Assembly: GCA_013695115.1 (NCBI GenBank)
Contig: JACDBD010000220.1
Location: 1 to 11,356 of the forward strand
Direction: 5' to 3'
Length of the DNA stretch: 11,356 nucleotides
Origin: Actinomycetota bacterium
Lineage (GTDB): Bacteria; Actinomycetota; Acidimicrobiia; IMCC26256; JACDBD01
Shown: positions 1 to 5,980 of the stretch, in pieces
Numbering within the stretch: position 1 is the stretch's first letter
Layout of the letters: each line of letters starts with the position of its first letter
Translations under genes and position numbers: made by a program
The notes under the pieces: model-generated
Told to the model about the DNA's origin: nothing
Seen by the model: only the letters and a program-made list of their open reading frames with translations
Databases searched by the model: none

Positions 1-221
1 GCGGCGGCGGCGGTGGTGGTGGTCGCGGCCCGTTTCCGATCGGCGGCGGGCTCGGAGTCCCCGTCGTCGCGCAGCACGAGCGCGCCGGCACCGGCGGCGA
101 CGAGCAGCACCACTCCGCCGGCAACGCCGACGGCGATCCGCCGGCTCCGACGGCGGGACGCGTCACGACGCGTCGTTCGGGCAGTGGAACGGGGAGCGGA
201 GGGGGGCTCGGGGCTGGTCAC
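1..221 (-). CDS. N-terminus of a signal-anchored membrane protein (partial)
   Basis: This frame is open from a GTG at 221-219 to the left edge (73 codons and two bases), so only the N-terminus is present. It begins with about 28 residues rich in Ser, Pro, Thr and Arg, ending in a very basic patch (DASRRRSRR). A clear hydrophobic helix follows at residues 29-50 ([22 protein letters not shown]). Then come an acidic/basic stretch and the start of a Thr/Ala linker (ATTTTAAA). This is the layout of a type II signal-anchor protein with a cytoplasmic basic tail and an extracytoplasmic domain lying outside the window. The function cannot be read. The start is chosen because an in-frame TGA lies upstream and a TAGCCT box lies 9 nt before it. 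The codon pattern on this strand (third positions mostly G/C) fits real coding. Confidence 0.72.
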   Translation of the reverse strand, partial: MTSPEPPSAPRSTARTTRRDASRRRSRRIAVGVAGGVVLLVAAGAGALVLRDDGDSEPAADRKRAATTTTAAA

Positions 222-230
222 TTCCGGGCG

Positions 231-236
231 AGGCTA
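231..236 (-). promoter_or_regulatory. Candidate -10 box (TAGCCT) for the left-edge membrane protein
   Basis: TAGCCT lies on the minus strand, 9 nt before the GTG at 221. It matches the actinobacterial TANNNT -10 pattern. Transcription would start about 3 nt before the codon, giving an almost leaderless mRNA. No good -35 is visible. Confidence 0.4.
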
Positions 237-238
237 AA

Positions 239-254
239 CGGCCCGTCGGGGCCG
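239..254 (-). terminator. Candidate terminator hairpin downstream of the HAD gene
   Basis: This is a perfect inverted repeat, CGGCCC - 4-nt loop - GGGCCG. On the minus strand it is followed at once by TTTAG, so it is a GC stem with a very short T-run. It lies about 60 nt past the stop of the HAD hydrolase and just before the -10 box of the next minus-strand gene, a sensible place for a terminator. The stem is only 6 bp and the T-tract only 3 nt, so activity is uncertain. Confidence 0.4.
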
Positions 255-314
255 AAACCACCCGCCGCTCAGGACGCGTCAAGCGTGCGGGCGCCAGCGG
301 GCGCAGGAGCACCG

Positions 315-1010
315 TCAGGCGTTCGCCTTCGCCACCAGCTCGACGACGTCGGCCAGCGCCGGCACCCGCTCCACCTCGAGATGGCCGTGCAGGTCGTACG
401 GATCCACGAGCACCGGGCGGACACCGGCGGCCCGGGCGCCGTCGACGTCCGCCGCCGGGGTGTCGCCCACGTGCAAGGCCCGGTCGGCGGGGACGCCGAG
501 GCGGTCGAGCGCCATCTCGAAGATCCGGGGATCGGGCTTGGCAACTCCCACCACTTCGGAGTCGATGATCGTGTCGACTTCGACCCCCGGTCCCTGCCCG
601 ATCTGGCAGACCCGCTGCTCCAGCAGACGCTCCTCCGCGTTCCCGTCGGCGTTCGAGACGATCGCCAGGCCCACGTCCAGCGCGGCCAGGGCGCGCAACG
701 CGTCGACCGAGCCCGGGACGACCCGCCGCCAGACCCCGCCGGTCGAGAACTCGTTCAGGAGGTGCTCGACCACCTCGTCGATGGCATCGTCGGGAACGCC
801 GGCGGTGCGGGCGTAGGCGCGGTTGTACGTCTTCCAGACCTCGCGGTCACCTTCGTTGAACTCGGAGAGGACACTCACGCCCTCGTAGTGCGCGCGGTCG
901 AGCCGATCGCGGTCCACCTGTACTCCGCCGCGGGCGATCGCGGCGCTGATCCGGTCGTGGTCGGGGAGCACGAAGACTCCGCCGACGTCGAGGAGCACGG
1001 CGTCGATCAC
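315..1010 (-). CDS. HAD-superfamily (HAD-IA-like) hydrolase, probable small-molecule phosphatase
   Basis: This 231-residue protein is probably a cytoplasmic phosphatase acting on a small phosphorylated metabolite; the substrate cannot be read. HAD motifs are in order: motif I LLDVGGV with nucleophile Asp8; an alpha-helical cap at about residues 15-95; motif II IVSN with Ser119; motif III Lys158 in the [10 protein letters not shown] context typical of HAD-IA; motif [15 protein letters not shown] with Asp183, Asp188 and Asp190. In motif I the second Asp of the usual DxD is Gly10 (DVGGV). This variant is common in the family but removes the usual general acid. The GTG at 1010-1008 is chosen because it immediately precedes the conserved first strand and a TACGTT box sits 7 nt before it. 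The gene is divergent from alaC with a 48-nt gap. Confidence 0.88.
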   Translation of the reverse strand: MIDAVLLDVGGVFVLPDHDRISAAIARGGVQVDRDRLDRAHYEGVSVLSEFNEGDREVWKTYNRAYARTAGVPDDAIDEVVEHLLNEFSTGGVWRRVVPGSVDALRALAALDVGLAIVSNADGNAEERLLEQRVCQIGQGPGVEVDTIIDSEVVGVAKPDPRIFEMALDRLGVPADRALHVGDTPAADVDGARAAGVRPVLVDPYDLHGHLEVERVPALADVVELVAKANA

Positions 1011-1017
1011 GCCCGGA

Positions 1018-1023
1018 AACGTA
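1018..1023 (-). promoter_or_regulatory. Candidate -10 box (TACGTT) for the HAD hydrolase
   Basis: TACGTT on the minus strand ends 7 nt before the GTG start at 1010. It fits TANNNT with spacing expected for a leaderless transcript. No Shine-Dalgarno sequence is seen, and no clear -35. Confidence 0.42.
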
Positions 1024-1046
1024 GTGGAGCCGCCAAAGTGGACTGG

Positions 1047-1052
1047 TACCGT
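1047..1052 (+). promoter_or_regulatory. Candidate -10 box (TACCGT) for alaC
   Basis: TACCGT ends 6 nt before the GTG start at 1059. There is no Shine-Dalgarno sequence, which suggests a leaderless mRNA. It lies back to back with the TACGTT box of the divergent HAD gene. Confidence 0.42.
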
Positions 1053-1058
1053 CGTGTC

Positions 1059-2234
1059 GTGGAATTCAGGCGGATCAACGAGCTGCCGCCGTACGTCTTC
1101 GCCACCATCGACCTCCTGAAGATGGACGCCCGACGCGCCGGCGACGACGTCATCGACCTCGGCTTCGGCAACCCCGACATCCCCTCTCCGCCGGTCGCGG
1201 TCGACAAGCTCGGCGAGGCCGTACGCAACTCGAAGAACCACCGCTACTCCGCCAGCCGAGGCATCCCGAAGCTGCGCCTGGCGATCACCGACCTGTACCG
1301 CCGCCGGTTTGGTGTGGAGCTCGACCCCGAGACCCAGGCCTGCACCACCATCGGCGCCAAGGAGGGCTTCTCGCACCTCATGTGGGTACTGCTCGGCCCG
1401 GGCGATGCCGCGATGGTGCCGAGCCCCTCGTACCCGATCCACATCTGGGGGCCGATCCTCGCCGGCGCCGATGTGCGCCACGTCCGCCTCGGGCCCGAGG
1501 AGAACTTCCTCGACAACCTGGTCGAGGCGTGGGACGAGTCGTGGCCCCGGCCCCGGGTGATCGTGCTGTCGTTCCCGCACAATCCGACGACGAGCTGCGT
1601 CGACCTCGACTACATGACCCGCATCGTCGAGTTCGCGCGTGAGCACGACATCCTGCTCGTGCACGACTTCGCCTACGCCGACCTTGGCTTCGACGGTTAC
1701 GAGCCGCCGTCCATCCTCCAGGTGCCGGGCGCGTCCGAGGTCGCGGTCGAGTTCTACACGTTGACGAAGTCGTTCTCGATGGCGGGATGGCGGGTCGGAT
1801 TCCTGGTCGGGAACGCCGAAATCGTGGCAGCGCTGGGCCGGCTCAAGAGCTACCTCGACTACGGGACGTTCCAGCCGATCCAGATCGCGTCGATCGTCGC
1901 CATGAACGAAGCGCCTGACTACCCGCTCGAAGTGAACCGCATCTACCGCGGGCGGCGTGACGCGCTCATCGACGGTCTCGCCCGGGTCGGGTGGGAGGTC
2001 GAACGGCCGCGGGGGACGATGTTCGTCTGGGCCTCGATCCCGACTCCGTACGAGGAGCTCGGCAGCCTCGAGTTCTCCAAGCTGCTCGTGCGAGAGGCCA
2101 AGGTGGCGGTGTCACCCGGCGTCGGATTCGGACCCGGCGGCGAGGGGTTTGTGCGTTTCGCGCTCGTCGAGAACGAGCACCGCATCGGTCAGGCGGTCCG
2201 AGGGATCCGCAAGGCGCTCACGAAGCTCGGCTGA
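1059..2234 (+). CDS. alaC: AlaC-type alanine aminotransferase (PLP-dependent, class I/II)
   Basis: The 391-residue cytoplasmic PLP enzyme is predicted to transfer the amino group between glutamate and pyruvate, giving alanine and 2-oxoglutarate. It follows E. coli AlaC almost block by block from memory: the N-terminal [16 protein letters not shown] block, the LGFGNPD motif, [27 protein letters not shown] (Asn175), VHDFAYADL (Asp203, Tyr206), the PLP lysine Lys237 in [27 protein letters not shown], and SPGVGFG followed by VRFALVEN at the C-terminus. The frame stays open further upstream, but that part is antisense to the HAD gene. The GTG at 1059 starts exactly where the family begins and has TACCGT 6 nt before it. 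Related fold-type I enzymes (LL-diaminopimelate or aspartate aminotransferase) are less likely given the AlaC-specific blocks. Confidence 0.93.
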   Translation: MEFRRINELPPYVFATIDLLKMDARRAGDDVIDLGFGNPDIPSPPVAVDKLGEAVRNSKNHRYSASRGIPKLRLAITDLYRRRFGVELDPETQACTTIGAKEGFSHLMWVLLGPGDAAMVPSPSYPIHIWGPILAGADVRHVRLGPEENFLDNLVEAWDESWPRPRVIVLSFPHNPTTSCVDLDYMTRIVEFAREHDILLVHDFAYADLGFDGYEPPSILQVPGASEVAVEFYTLTKSFSMAGWRVGFLVGNAEIVAALGRLKSYLDYGTFQPIQIASIVAMNEAPDYPLEVNRIYRGRRDALIDGLARVGWEVERPRGTMFVWASIPTPYEELGSLEFSKLLVREAKVAVSPGVGFGPGGEGFVRFALVENEHRIGQAVRGIRKALTKLG

Positions 2235-2285
2235 CTCTCTTGGTCGCGCTCGCTTCGCTCGCCGCTCCCGCACGCAGCTGACTGC

Positions 2286-2312
2286 CCGGGGGCCGGGGGA
2301 CCCGGCCCCCGG
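2286..2312. terminator. GC-rich hairpin between convergent alaC and tetR
   Basis: A perfect 12-bp stem is formed by 2286-2297 and 2301-2312 (CCGGGGGCCGGG paired with CCCGGCCCCCGG), with a 3-nt GGA loop. There is no T-run on either side. It is placed in the only sizeable convergent gap of the window, about 50 nt after the alaC stop and 30 nt after the tetR stop. It probably acts as a bidirectional U-less terminator or RNA 3'-end stabiliser, a form often seen in high-GC actinobacteria. Confidence 0.68.
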
Positions 2313-2341
2313 TGAGGCGATGGCAGCTCCTAGGCGTTCGG

Positions 2342-2929
2342 CTACTCCCCGCAGAGCCCGTGGAGACAGAAGGCGACGGCGGCGTCAGCAGCACGGTCGA
2401 CGGGTTCGCTGCGCTCGAAGATGTAGGTCTGGGTCAGTTGCTCGACCACGCCGACCACCGCCTGGGCGAGCACCTCGGGGTCCTGGTCGGCGATGTTGCC
2501 CTCGACGATCGCGTCCTTGATGTGGCGTACCGCGTCGGCGATCGCCACCTCCTGGTTACGGCGGAGCACCGGCGCGAAGCGCTCGTCGCTGGCGGCGAAC
2601 TGGAAGATGGTGAAGTGCTTGCGGTGCTCGCAGAACCATTGCATCGACGCGCGGATGCCGAGCCGGATGCGCTCGACCGGGTTGGGCTCGTCGGCGATTG
2701 CCTGCTGCTGCCGGCGGCGCAGATCCTGGTGCGAGGACTTGAGGATCTCGGCGAGCAGCTCCTCCTTGGAGGAGAAGTACCAGTAGAAGACGCCTTTGCC
2801 GACGCCGAGGCTCTCGACGATGTCGGCGACCGACGTCGGGTGGTAGCCGCGCTCCGCGAACAGCTCCGCGGCCTGGTCCATGAGCTGCCGCCGCCGCTCC
2901 TTGCCGCGTTGCGTGAGCCGTCGCCTCAT
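2342..2929 (-). CDS. TetR-family transcriptional regulator
   Basis: The 195-residue DNA-binding regulator has the standard TetR layout. A basic N-terminus and first helix (residues 1-28, ending AELFAERGYH) lead into the helix-turn-helix (about 33-52, SVADIVESLGVGKGVFYWYF) and the KEELL continuation. The C-terminal half is a helical ligand-binding and dimer domain, as usual too divergent to name the ligand. Length is typical. The ATG at 2929 is chosen because a promoter (TTGACC, 17 nt, TACCCT) ends 10 nt before it; the frame continues upstream only as antisense of the acyltransferase. The gene is divergent from the acyltransferase, and an 18-bp palindrome covers the shared promoter region, so it probably represses itself and perhaps the acyltransferase. 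A fatty-acyl ligand would suit this context but is inference. Confidence 0.9.
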   Translation of the reverse strand: MRRRLTQRGKERRRQLMDQAAELFAERGYHPTSVADIVESLGVGKGVFYWYFSSKEELLAEILKSSHQDLRRRQQQAIADEPNPVERIRLGIRASMQWFCEHRKHFTIFQFAASDERFAPVLRRNQEVAIADAVRHIKDAIVEGNIADQDPEVLAQAVVGVVEQLTQTYIFERSEPVDRAADAAVAFCLHGLCGE

Positions 2930-2939
2930 GGTCGCGGGG

Positions 2940-2968
2940 AGGGTACGAGCGCTTGACCGGTCGGTCAA
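2940..2968 (-). promoter_or_regulatory. Promoter of the tetR gene (TTGACC-17-TACCCT)
   Basis: On the minus strand, TTGACC (2968-2963) is separated by exactly 17 nt from TACCCT (2945-2940). This is the best sigma-70-like promoter in the window, with 5 of 6 bases matching at -35 and the TANNNT pattern at -10. The start site would fall near 2933, leaving a leader of only about 4 nt before the ATG. The palindromic operator covers its -35 and most of its spacer. Confidence 0.62.
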
Positions 2969-2969
2969 G
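2952..2969. promoter_or_regulatory. Probable TetR operator palindrome
   Basis: CTTGACC - GGTC - GGTCAAG is a perfect 7-bp inverted repeat with a 4-nt centre. Size and position are typical of operators for divergently placed TetR genes. It overlaps the -35 of tetR and the region where the -35 of the acyltransferase promoter would lie, so a single bound dimer pair could silence both. Confidence 0.68.
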
Positions 2970-2982
2970 AACGCGCGCGCCC

Positions 2983-2988
2983 TAGGCT
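2983..2988 (+). promoter_or_regulatory. Candidate -10 box (TAGGCT) for the acyltransferase
   Basis: TAGGCT ends 7 nt before the ATG at 2996, the spacing for leaderless transcription. No matching -35 is visible. The region 17-19 nt upstream is inside the TetR palindrome. Confidence 0.42.
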
Positions 2989-2995
2989 GCCGGCG

Positions 2996-3703
2996 ATGCT
3001 CTACTGGGCGATCAAGGTCGTGCTCACGCCGATCCTGCGCGTCTGCTACCGGGTTCGGGTCGAGGGCCGGCGCCACGTGCCCAAGGACGGGCCCGTCATC
3101 CTCGCCGCGAACCACCGGTCGTTCATGGACTCGATCTTCCTCCCTCTGGTGATCCGGCGGCGGGTCACCTTCGTCGCAAAGGCCGAGTACTTCGACTCGA
3201 AGAAGACCGCCTGGTTCTTCCGCGGGGTGGGTCAGATCCCGATTCGGCGGGAGGGCGGCAGTGCGAGCGAGCGCGCCCTGGCATCGGCGACGGAGGTGCT
3301 CGAGACCGGCGGCGTGTTCGGCATCTACCCGGAGGGGACGCGGACGCGCGACGGCTACCTGCACCGGGGCCATACCGGCGTCGCCCGGCTGGCGCTGCGC
3401 ACCGGGGCGCCGATCGTGCCGGTGGGGATGATCGGGACCGACGAGATCCAGGCGACCGACGCCAAGCTGCCCCGCTTCTTCCGCAAGGTCACGATCCGCT
3501 TCGGGGACCCGATCCCACTCGCGCACTACGTGGGCAGGCAGGACGACCGCATCGTGCTGCGTCAGATCACCGACGAGGTCATGTTCGAGGTCGGGCAGCT
3601 GTCGGGCTACGAGTACGTCGACACGTACGCGACCAAGAAGGCTGAGGACGTGCCGGTGGACTCGGTGCCGGTCCAGACGCTCCAGCCGGTTGCGGCCGCG
3701 TAG
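2996..3703 (+). CDS. PlsC-type 1-acyl-sn-glycerol-3-phosphate acyltransferase
   Basis: This 235-residue PlsC/LPLAT-family protein is expected to put an acyl chain on lysophosphatidate (or a related lysolipid) at the inner face of the membrane. The catalytic HX4D motif is NHRSFMD (His40, Asp45). Next come the VGQIPIRR block with Arg84, the substrate-binding YPEGTR (residues 111-116) and the APIVPVGM strand. The N-terminal 20 residues are amphipathic (LYWAIKVVLTPILRV) and may dock on the membrane, but there is no long transmembrane helix. The last 25 or so residues are low-complexity and variable. The ATG is supported by TAGGCT 7 nt upstream. The gene is divergent from tetR and convergent with glycerol kinase, whose product feeds the same lipid precursor pool. 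The exact acyl acceptor cannot be told from sequence. Confidence 0.9.
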   Translation: MLYWAIKVVLTPILRVCYRVRVEGRRHVPKDGPVILAANHRSFMDSIFLPLVIRRRVTFVAKAEYFDSKKTAWFFRGVGQIPIRREGGSASERALASATEVLETGGVFGIYPEGTRTRDGYLHRGHTGVARLALRTGAPIVPVGMIGTDEIQATDAKLPRFFRKVTIRFGDPIPLAHYVGRQDDRIVLRQITDEVMFEVGQLSGYEYVDTYATKKAEDVPVDSVPVQTLQPVAAA

Positions 3704-3709
3704 CCCGAG

Positions 3710-5209
3710 TTACTCGTCGCGGGCCCAACCCCGCGAGCGCTCGACCGCGCGCAGCCATCCCTCACGCCGGCGGCCGACCTCGTCGGTTGCCATCGCGGGC
3801 TGGTAGGCGGCCTCCTCGGTCCAGCTGGCCGCCGCCTCGGCGGGCGACGACCACATGCCCTCGGCGATGCCGGCGAGGTAGGCGGCACCGAGCGCGGTCG
3901 TCTCCTTGATCGCGGGACGGCGTACCGGGACGCCGAGCACGTCCGCCTGGAACTGGCAGAGCACATCCATCACGCTCGCGCCCCCGTCGACGCGCAGCTC
4001 CGCCACCTTGGTCCCGCAGGCGGCGGTGATGGCGTCGACGACGTCGAGCGTCTGCCACGCCATCGACTCGACGACGGCGCGGGCGAGATGGGCGCGGCCG
4101 CTTCCCCGGGTGAGTCCGAAGATCGCACCGCGCGCGTACGGGTCCCACCAGGGCGAGCCCAGGCCGGTGAACGCCGGCACGAAGTACACGCCGCCGGTGT
4201 CGTCGACGCTGGCGGCGAGGGGACCGGTCTCGCCGGCGTCGGCGATGATCTCGAGGCCGTCGCGCAGCCACTGGATCGCCGCGCCGGTCACGAAGATCGC
4301 CCCTTCCATCGCGTAGGTGACCGCGCCCCCGCCGAGGTCCCAGGCCACGCTGGTGAGCAGGCCCTCGGTCGGCGGTGGGTGGTCGGGCCCCAGGTTCATG
4401 AGGACGAAGGAACCGGTGCCGTAGGTGTTCTTGGTCATGCCGGTTTCGAAGCAGGCCTGGCCGAACAGCGCGGCCTGCTGGTCGCCGGCGATGCCGCTCA
4501 CCGGCACGCTGAGCCCGGCGGCGTGGTCGGGGACGGTGACGCCGAAGCGCCCGCTGCTGGGCCGGACCTCGGGCAGGCAGGAGCGAGGGACGCCGAACAG
4601 CGACGTCAGCTCGTCGGACCAGTCGAGGGCGTCGATGTCATACAGGAGGGTGCGGCTGGCGTTGGAGGGCTCGGTCGCGTGCACGCCGGGGCGGCCCGCG
4701 CCCCCGGTGAGGTTCCAGAGGATCCAGGTGTCGACGGTGCCGAACGCGAGGTTGGCGTCGGCAACGACTTTGCCTTCGGTCAGCAACCACTCGAGCTTGG
4801 TGGCGGAGAAGTACGGATCGAGCACCAGTCCGGTGCGCTTGCGGATGAGCGGCTCGTGGCCGGCGTCCTTGAGCGCGTCACAGCGGCCGGCGGTGCGGCG
4901 GTCCTGCCACACGATCGCCCGGTGGCGCGGCGTGCCCGTGGTGCGGTCCCAAACGACCGCGGTCTCGCGCTGGTTGGTGATGCCGATGGCGCCGACGGTC
5001 TCGCCCTCGGCGGCGAGCGCGTCGTTCACCTCGGTGAGCGTGGCGAGGGTGGCGTCCCAGATGTCGCCGGGTTCGTGCTCCACCCAACCCGGTTGCGGGA
5101 AGTGCTGGGGGAACTCGCGGTACGACCACGCCCGAGGCCGGCCGTGCTCGTCGACCGCGAACGACCGCACGCCGGTGGTGCCGGCGTCGATCGCCACCAC
5201 CACACTCAA
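3710..5209 (-). CDS. glpK: Glycerol kinase
   Basis: The 499-residue FGGY-family enzyme phosphorylates glycerol with ATP to sn-glycerol 3-phosphate in the cytoplasm. It is close to E. coli GlpK along its whole length. Expected glycerol-contact residues are all present: Arg81-Glu82 (NQRET), Trp101 (IVWQDRR), Tyr133 (DPYFSATK), Asp243 (GIAGDQQAALFGQ) and Phe268 (YGTGSFVLMN). Other blocks are GTVDTW, SNASRTLL, PAFTGLGSPWWDPYARG, LRVDGGAS and TALGAAYLAG. The first phosphate loop reads DAGTTGVRSF rather than the common DQGTTSSR. The start is probably TTG at 5209-5207; GTG codons at 5203, 5200 and 5197 are alternatives. No Shine-Dalgarno sequence is seen, and tandem repeats run into the start. The gene is convergent with the acyltransferase (6-nt gap) and lies 53 nt after the PH-like gene on the same strand. 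Confidence 0.95.
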   Translation of the reverse strand: MSVVVAIDAGTTGVRSFAVDEHGRPRAWSYREFPQHFPQPGWVEHEPGDIWDATLATLTEVNDALAAEGETVGAIGITNQRETAVVWDRTTGTPRHRAIVWQDRRTAGRCDALKDAGHEPLIRKRTGLVLDPYFSATKLEWLLTEGKVVADANLAFGTVDTWILWNLTGGAGRPGVHATEPSNASRTLLYDIDALDWSDELTSLFGVPRSCLPEVRPSSGRFGVTVPDHAAGLSVPVSGIAGDQQAALFGQACFETGMTKNTYGTGSFVLMNLGPDHPPPTEGLLTSVAWDLGGGAVTYAMEGAIFVTGAAIQWLRDGLEIIADAGETGPLAASVDDTGGVYFVPAFTGLGSPWWDPYARGAIFGLTRGSGRAHLARAVVESMAWQTLDVVDAITAACGTKVAELRVDGGASVMDVLCQFQADVLGVPVRRPAIKETTALGAAYLAGIAEGMWSSPAEAAASWTEEAAYQPAMATDEVGRRREGWLRAVERSRGWARDE

Positions 5210-5246
5210 CTCGGCACACTCAATGGGACACGCTCAATGGGACACG
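5205..5246. repeat. 14-bp tandem repeat at the glycerol kinase start
   Basis: Two perfect head-to-tail copies of CTCAATGGGACACG lie at 5219-5232 and 5233-5246. A degraded third copy (9 of 14 matching) at 5205-5218 includes the TTG start codon of glpK. On the coding strand each unit presents TTGAGYGTG, so start-like codons are repeated in different frames. The array fills most of the 53-nt gap upstream of glpK. It may be an operator array or simply slippage-born duplication. Confidence 0.7.
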
Positions 5247-5262
5247 CCTCGAGTGCGGATGC

Positions 5263-5868
5263 TCACGGGGCGAGGAGGTCGAGGATGTCGTCGCCCTCTG
5301 ACCCGCGGTCCCGCCGCTTCTTGTCCTTGCGCGCCTGCCGGCGCTCCTTGCGGGAGGGCTTCTCGGCGGCGAAGCCAACCTCCTCGGGCGGGGGCGGCTC
5401 GAACCTGACCGGTTCGACGGGTGCCGGCTCCGGCCCTGCAGGCGCGGGTTGGACGGGAGGCGGCGCCCCGCCGTCCCCCGGTTGGCCGAGCTCGGCGGCG
5501 AGATCGTGGGCCACACGGCGGTCGCGGGGCCGGAACTCGAGCACGAGGACCCGGTCGGCGCCGGTGAGCACGCGCAGCTGGAGCATCGGGCGCATCTTCT
5601 TCGCCCGCTCGAGCGTGAACGTCGAGTAACGCTTGGCGAGCACGACGTTGCCGACGCCGAGGGGCCGGCGGCCGCGCGGCCGGACCAACAGGATCATCCG
5701 CTGGTCGGTGAGCGCGACCAGATAGAGGTCACGCCTCCGGAACACCAGCGGGCCCTTCCCGCGGTGCTCGACCGCCCAGGCCGGTCCCGAGCGACGCAGC
5801 TGCTCGCCGCGGGTGAGCATGGGCGTGACCACGGCCTCGATCTGCTGGCGGGTGCCCTTCCGGTTCAC
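5263..5868 (-). CDS. PH-like-domain protein with proline-rich linker and basic tail
   Basis: This is a 201-residue soluble protein of unknown function. Residues 1-130 look like a bacterial PH-like (YokE/bPH type) fold: a helical start (RQQIEAVVTPML), then beta strands around RDLYLVALTDQRMILLVRP and ending RVLVLEFRPRD with a C-terminal helix RRVAHDLAAELG. The YLVALTDQRMILL stretch is the typical signature. Residues 131-165 form a Pro/Gly-rich linker, 172-189 a strongly basic patch (SRKERRQARKDKKRRDRG), and the end is acidic-hydrophobic (EGDDILDLLAP). The tail looks disordered and may bind nucleic acid, membrane or a partner; that is inference. The GTG at 5868 is chosen for its TACCCT box 8 nt upstream. 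The gene is divergent from phosphofructokinase, 108 nt away. Confidence 0.78.
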   Translation of the reverse strand: MNRKGTRQQIEAVVTPMLTRGEQLRRSGPAWAVEHRGKGPLVFRRRDLYLVALTDQRMILLVRPRGRRPLGVGNVVLAKRYSTFTLERAKKMRPMLQLRVLTGADRVLVLEFRPRDRRVAHDLAAELGQPGDGGAPPPVQPAPAGPEPAPVEPVRFEPPPPEEVGFAAEKPSRKERRQARKDKKRRDRGSEGDDILDLLAP

Positions 5869-5876
5869 GCCGAACG

Positions 5877-5882
5877 AGGGTA
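5877..5882 (-). promoter_or_regulatory. Candidate -10 box (TACCCT) for the PH-like gene
   Basis: TACCCT on the minus strand, 8 nt before the GTG at 5868, is identical to the -10 of tetR. No convincing -35 is seen. The predicted start is at or within 1-2 nt of the codon. Confidence 0.42.
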
Positions 5883-5940
5883 CCGTCCCGATACGGCCCG
5901 ACCGGGGCTCCCCGCCCGCCCCCTTGGGGCTTCCCGCGTC

Positions 5941-5953
5941 CCGCAGGCTGCGG
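5941..5953. promoter_or_regulatory. Palindrome upstream of phosphofructokinase
   Basis: CCGCAG-G-CTGCGG is a perfect 6-bp inverted repeat with a single central base. It abuts the candidate -10 hexamer at 5954, so it would lie in the spacer of the pfp promoter. It could be an operator, or a chance GC palindrome. Confidence 0.35.
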
Positions 5954-5959
5954 CAGGAT
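5954..5959 (+). promoter_or_regulatory. Candidate -10 box (CAGGAT) for the pfp-tesB-ltaE-SDR run
   Basis: CAGGAT matches NANNNT but lacks the first T. It ends 6 nt before an ATG at 5966 that opens a 4-codon ORF overlapping the pfp start. This is weaker than the other boxes in the window. Confidence 0.28.
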
Positions 5960-5965
5960 GGTCGG

Positions 5966-5980
5966 ATGGGGATGCGATGA
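5966..5980 (+). other. Possible 4-codon upstream ORF overlapping the pfp start
   Basis: ATG GGG ATG CGA TGA encodes M-G-M-R. Its TGA shares bases with the pfp start in the overlap ATGA (5977-5980). If transcription begins about 6-7 nt after CAGGAT, the message would open on this ATG. Ribosomes ending there would be placed directly on the pfp ATG. This is inference from arrangement only. Confidence 0.3.

Noticed and set aside
201..206. Suspected frameshift in a G-run within the left-edge gene
   Set aside because: On recount the run has six G, and the frame from GTG 221 reads directly into the transmembrane segment with no break.
285..1058. Long plus-strand open frame upstream of and continuous with alaC
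   Set aside because: It is antisense to the HAD hydrolase, its translation is Arg/Val/Asp-rich and family-less, and AlaC homology begins exactly at 1059.
2245..2262. GCTCGCTTCGCTCGC-like repeat after alaC
   Set aside because: It is a short direct repeat of a type common in GC-rich genomes, with no stem and no clear role here.
4088..5629. Plus-strand open frame of about 513 codons
   Set aside because: It lies opposite glycerol kinase and the PH-like gene, has low-complexity Gly/Ala/Arg translation, and is a shadow of high-GC coding on the other strand.
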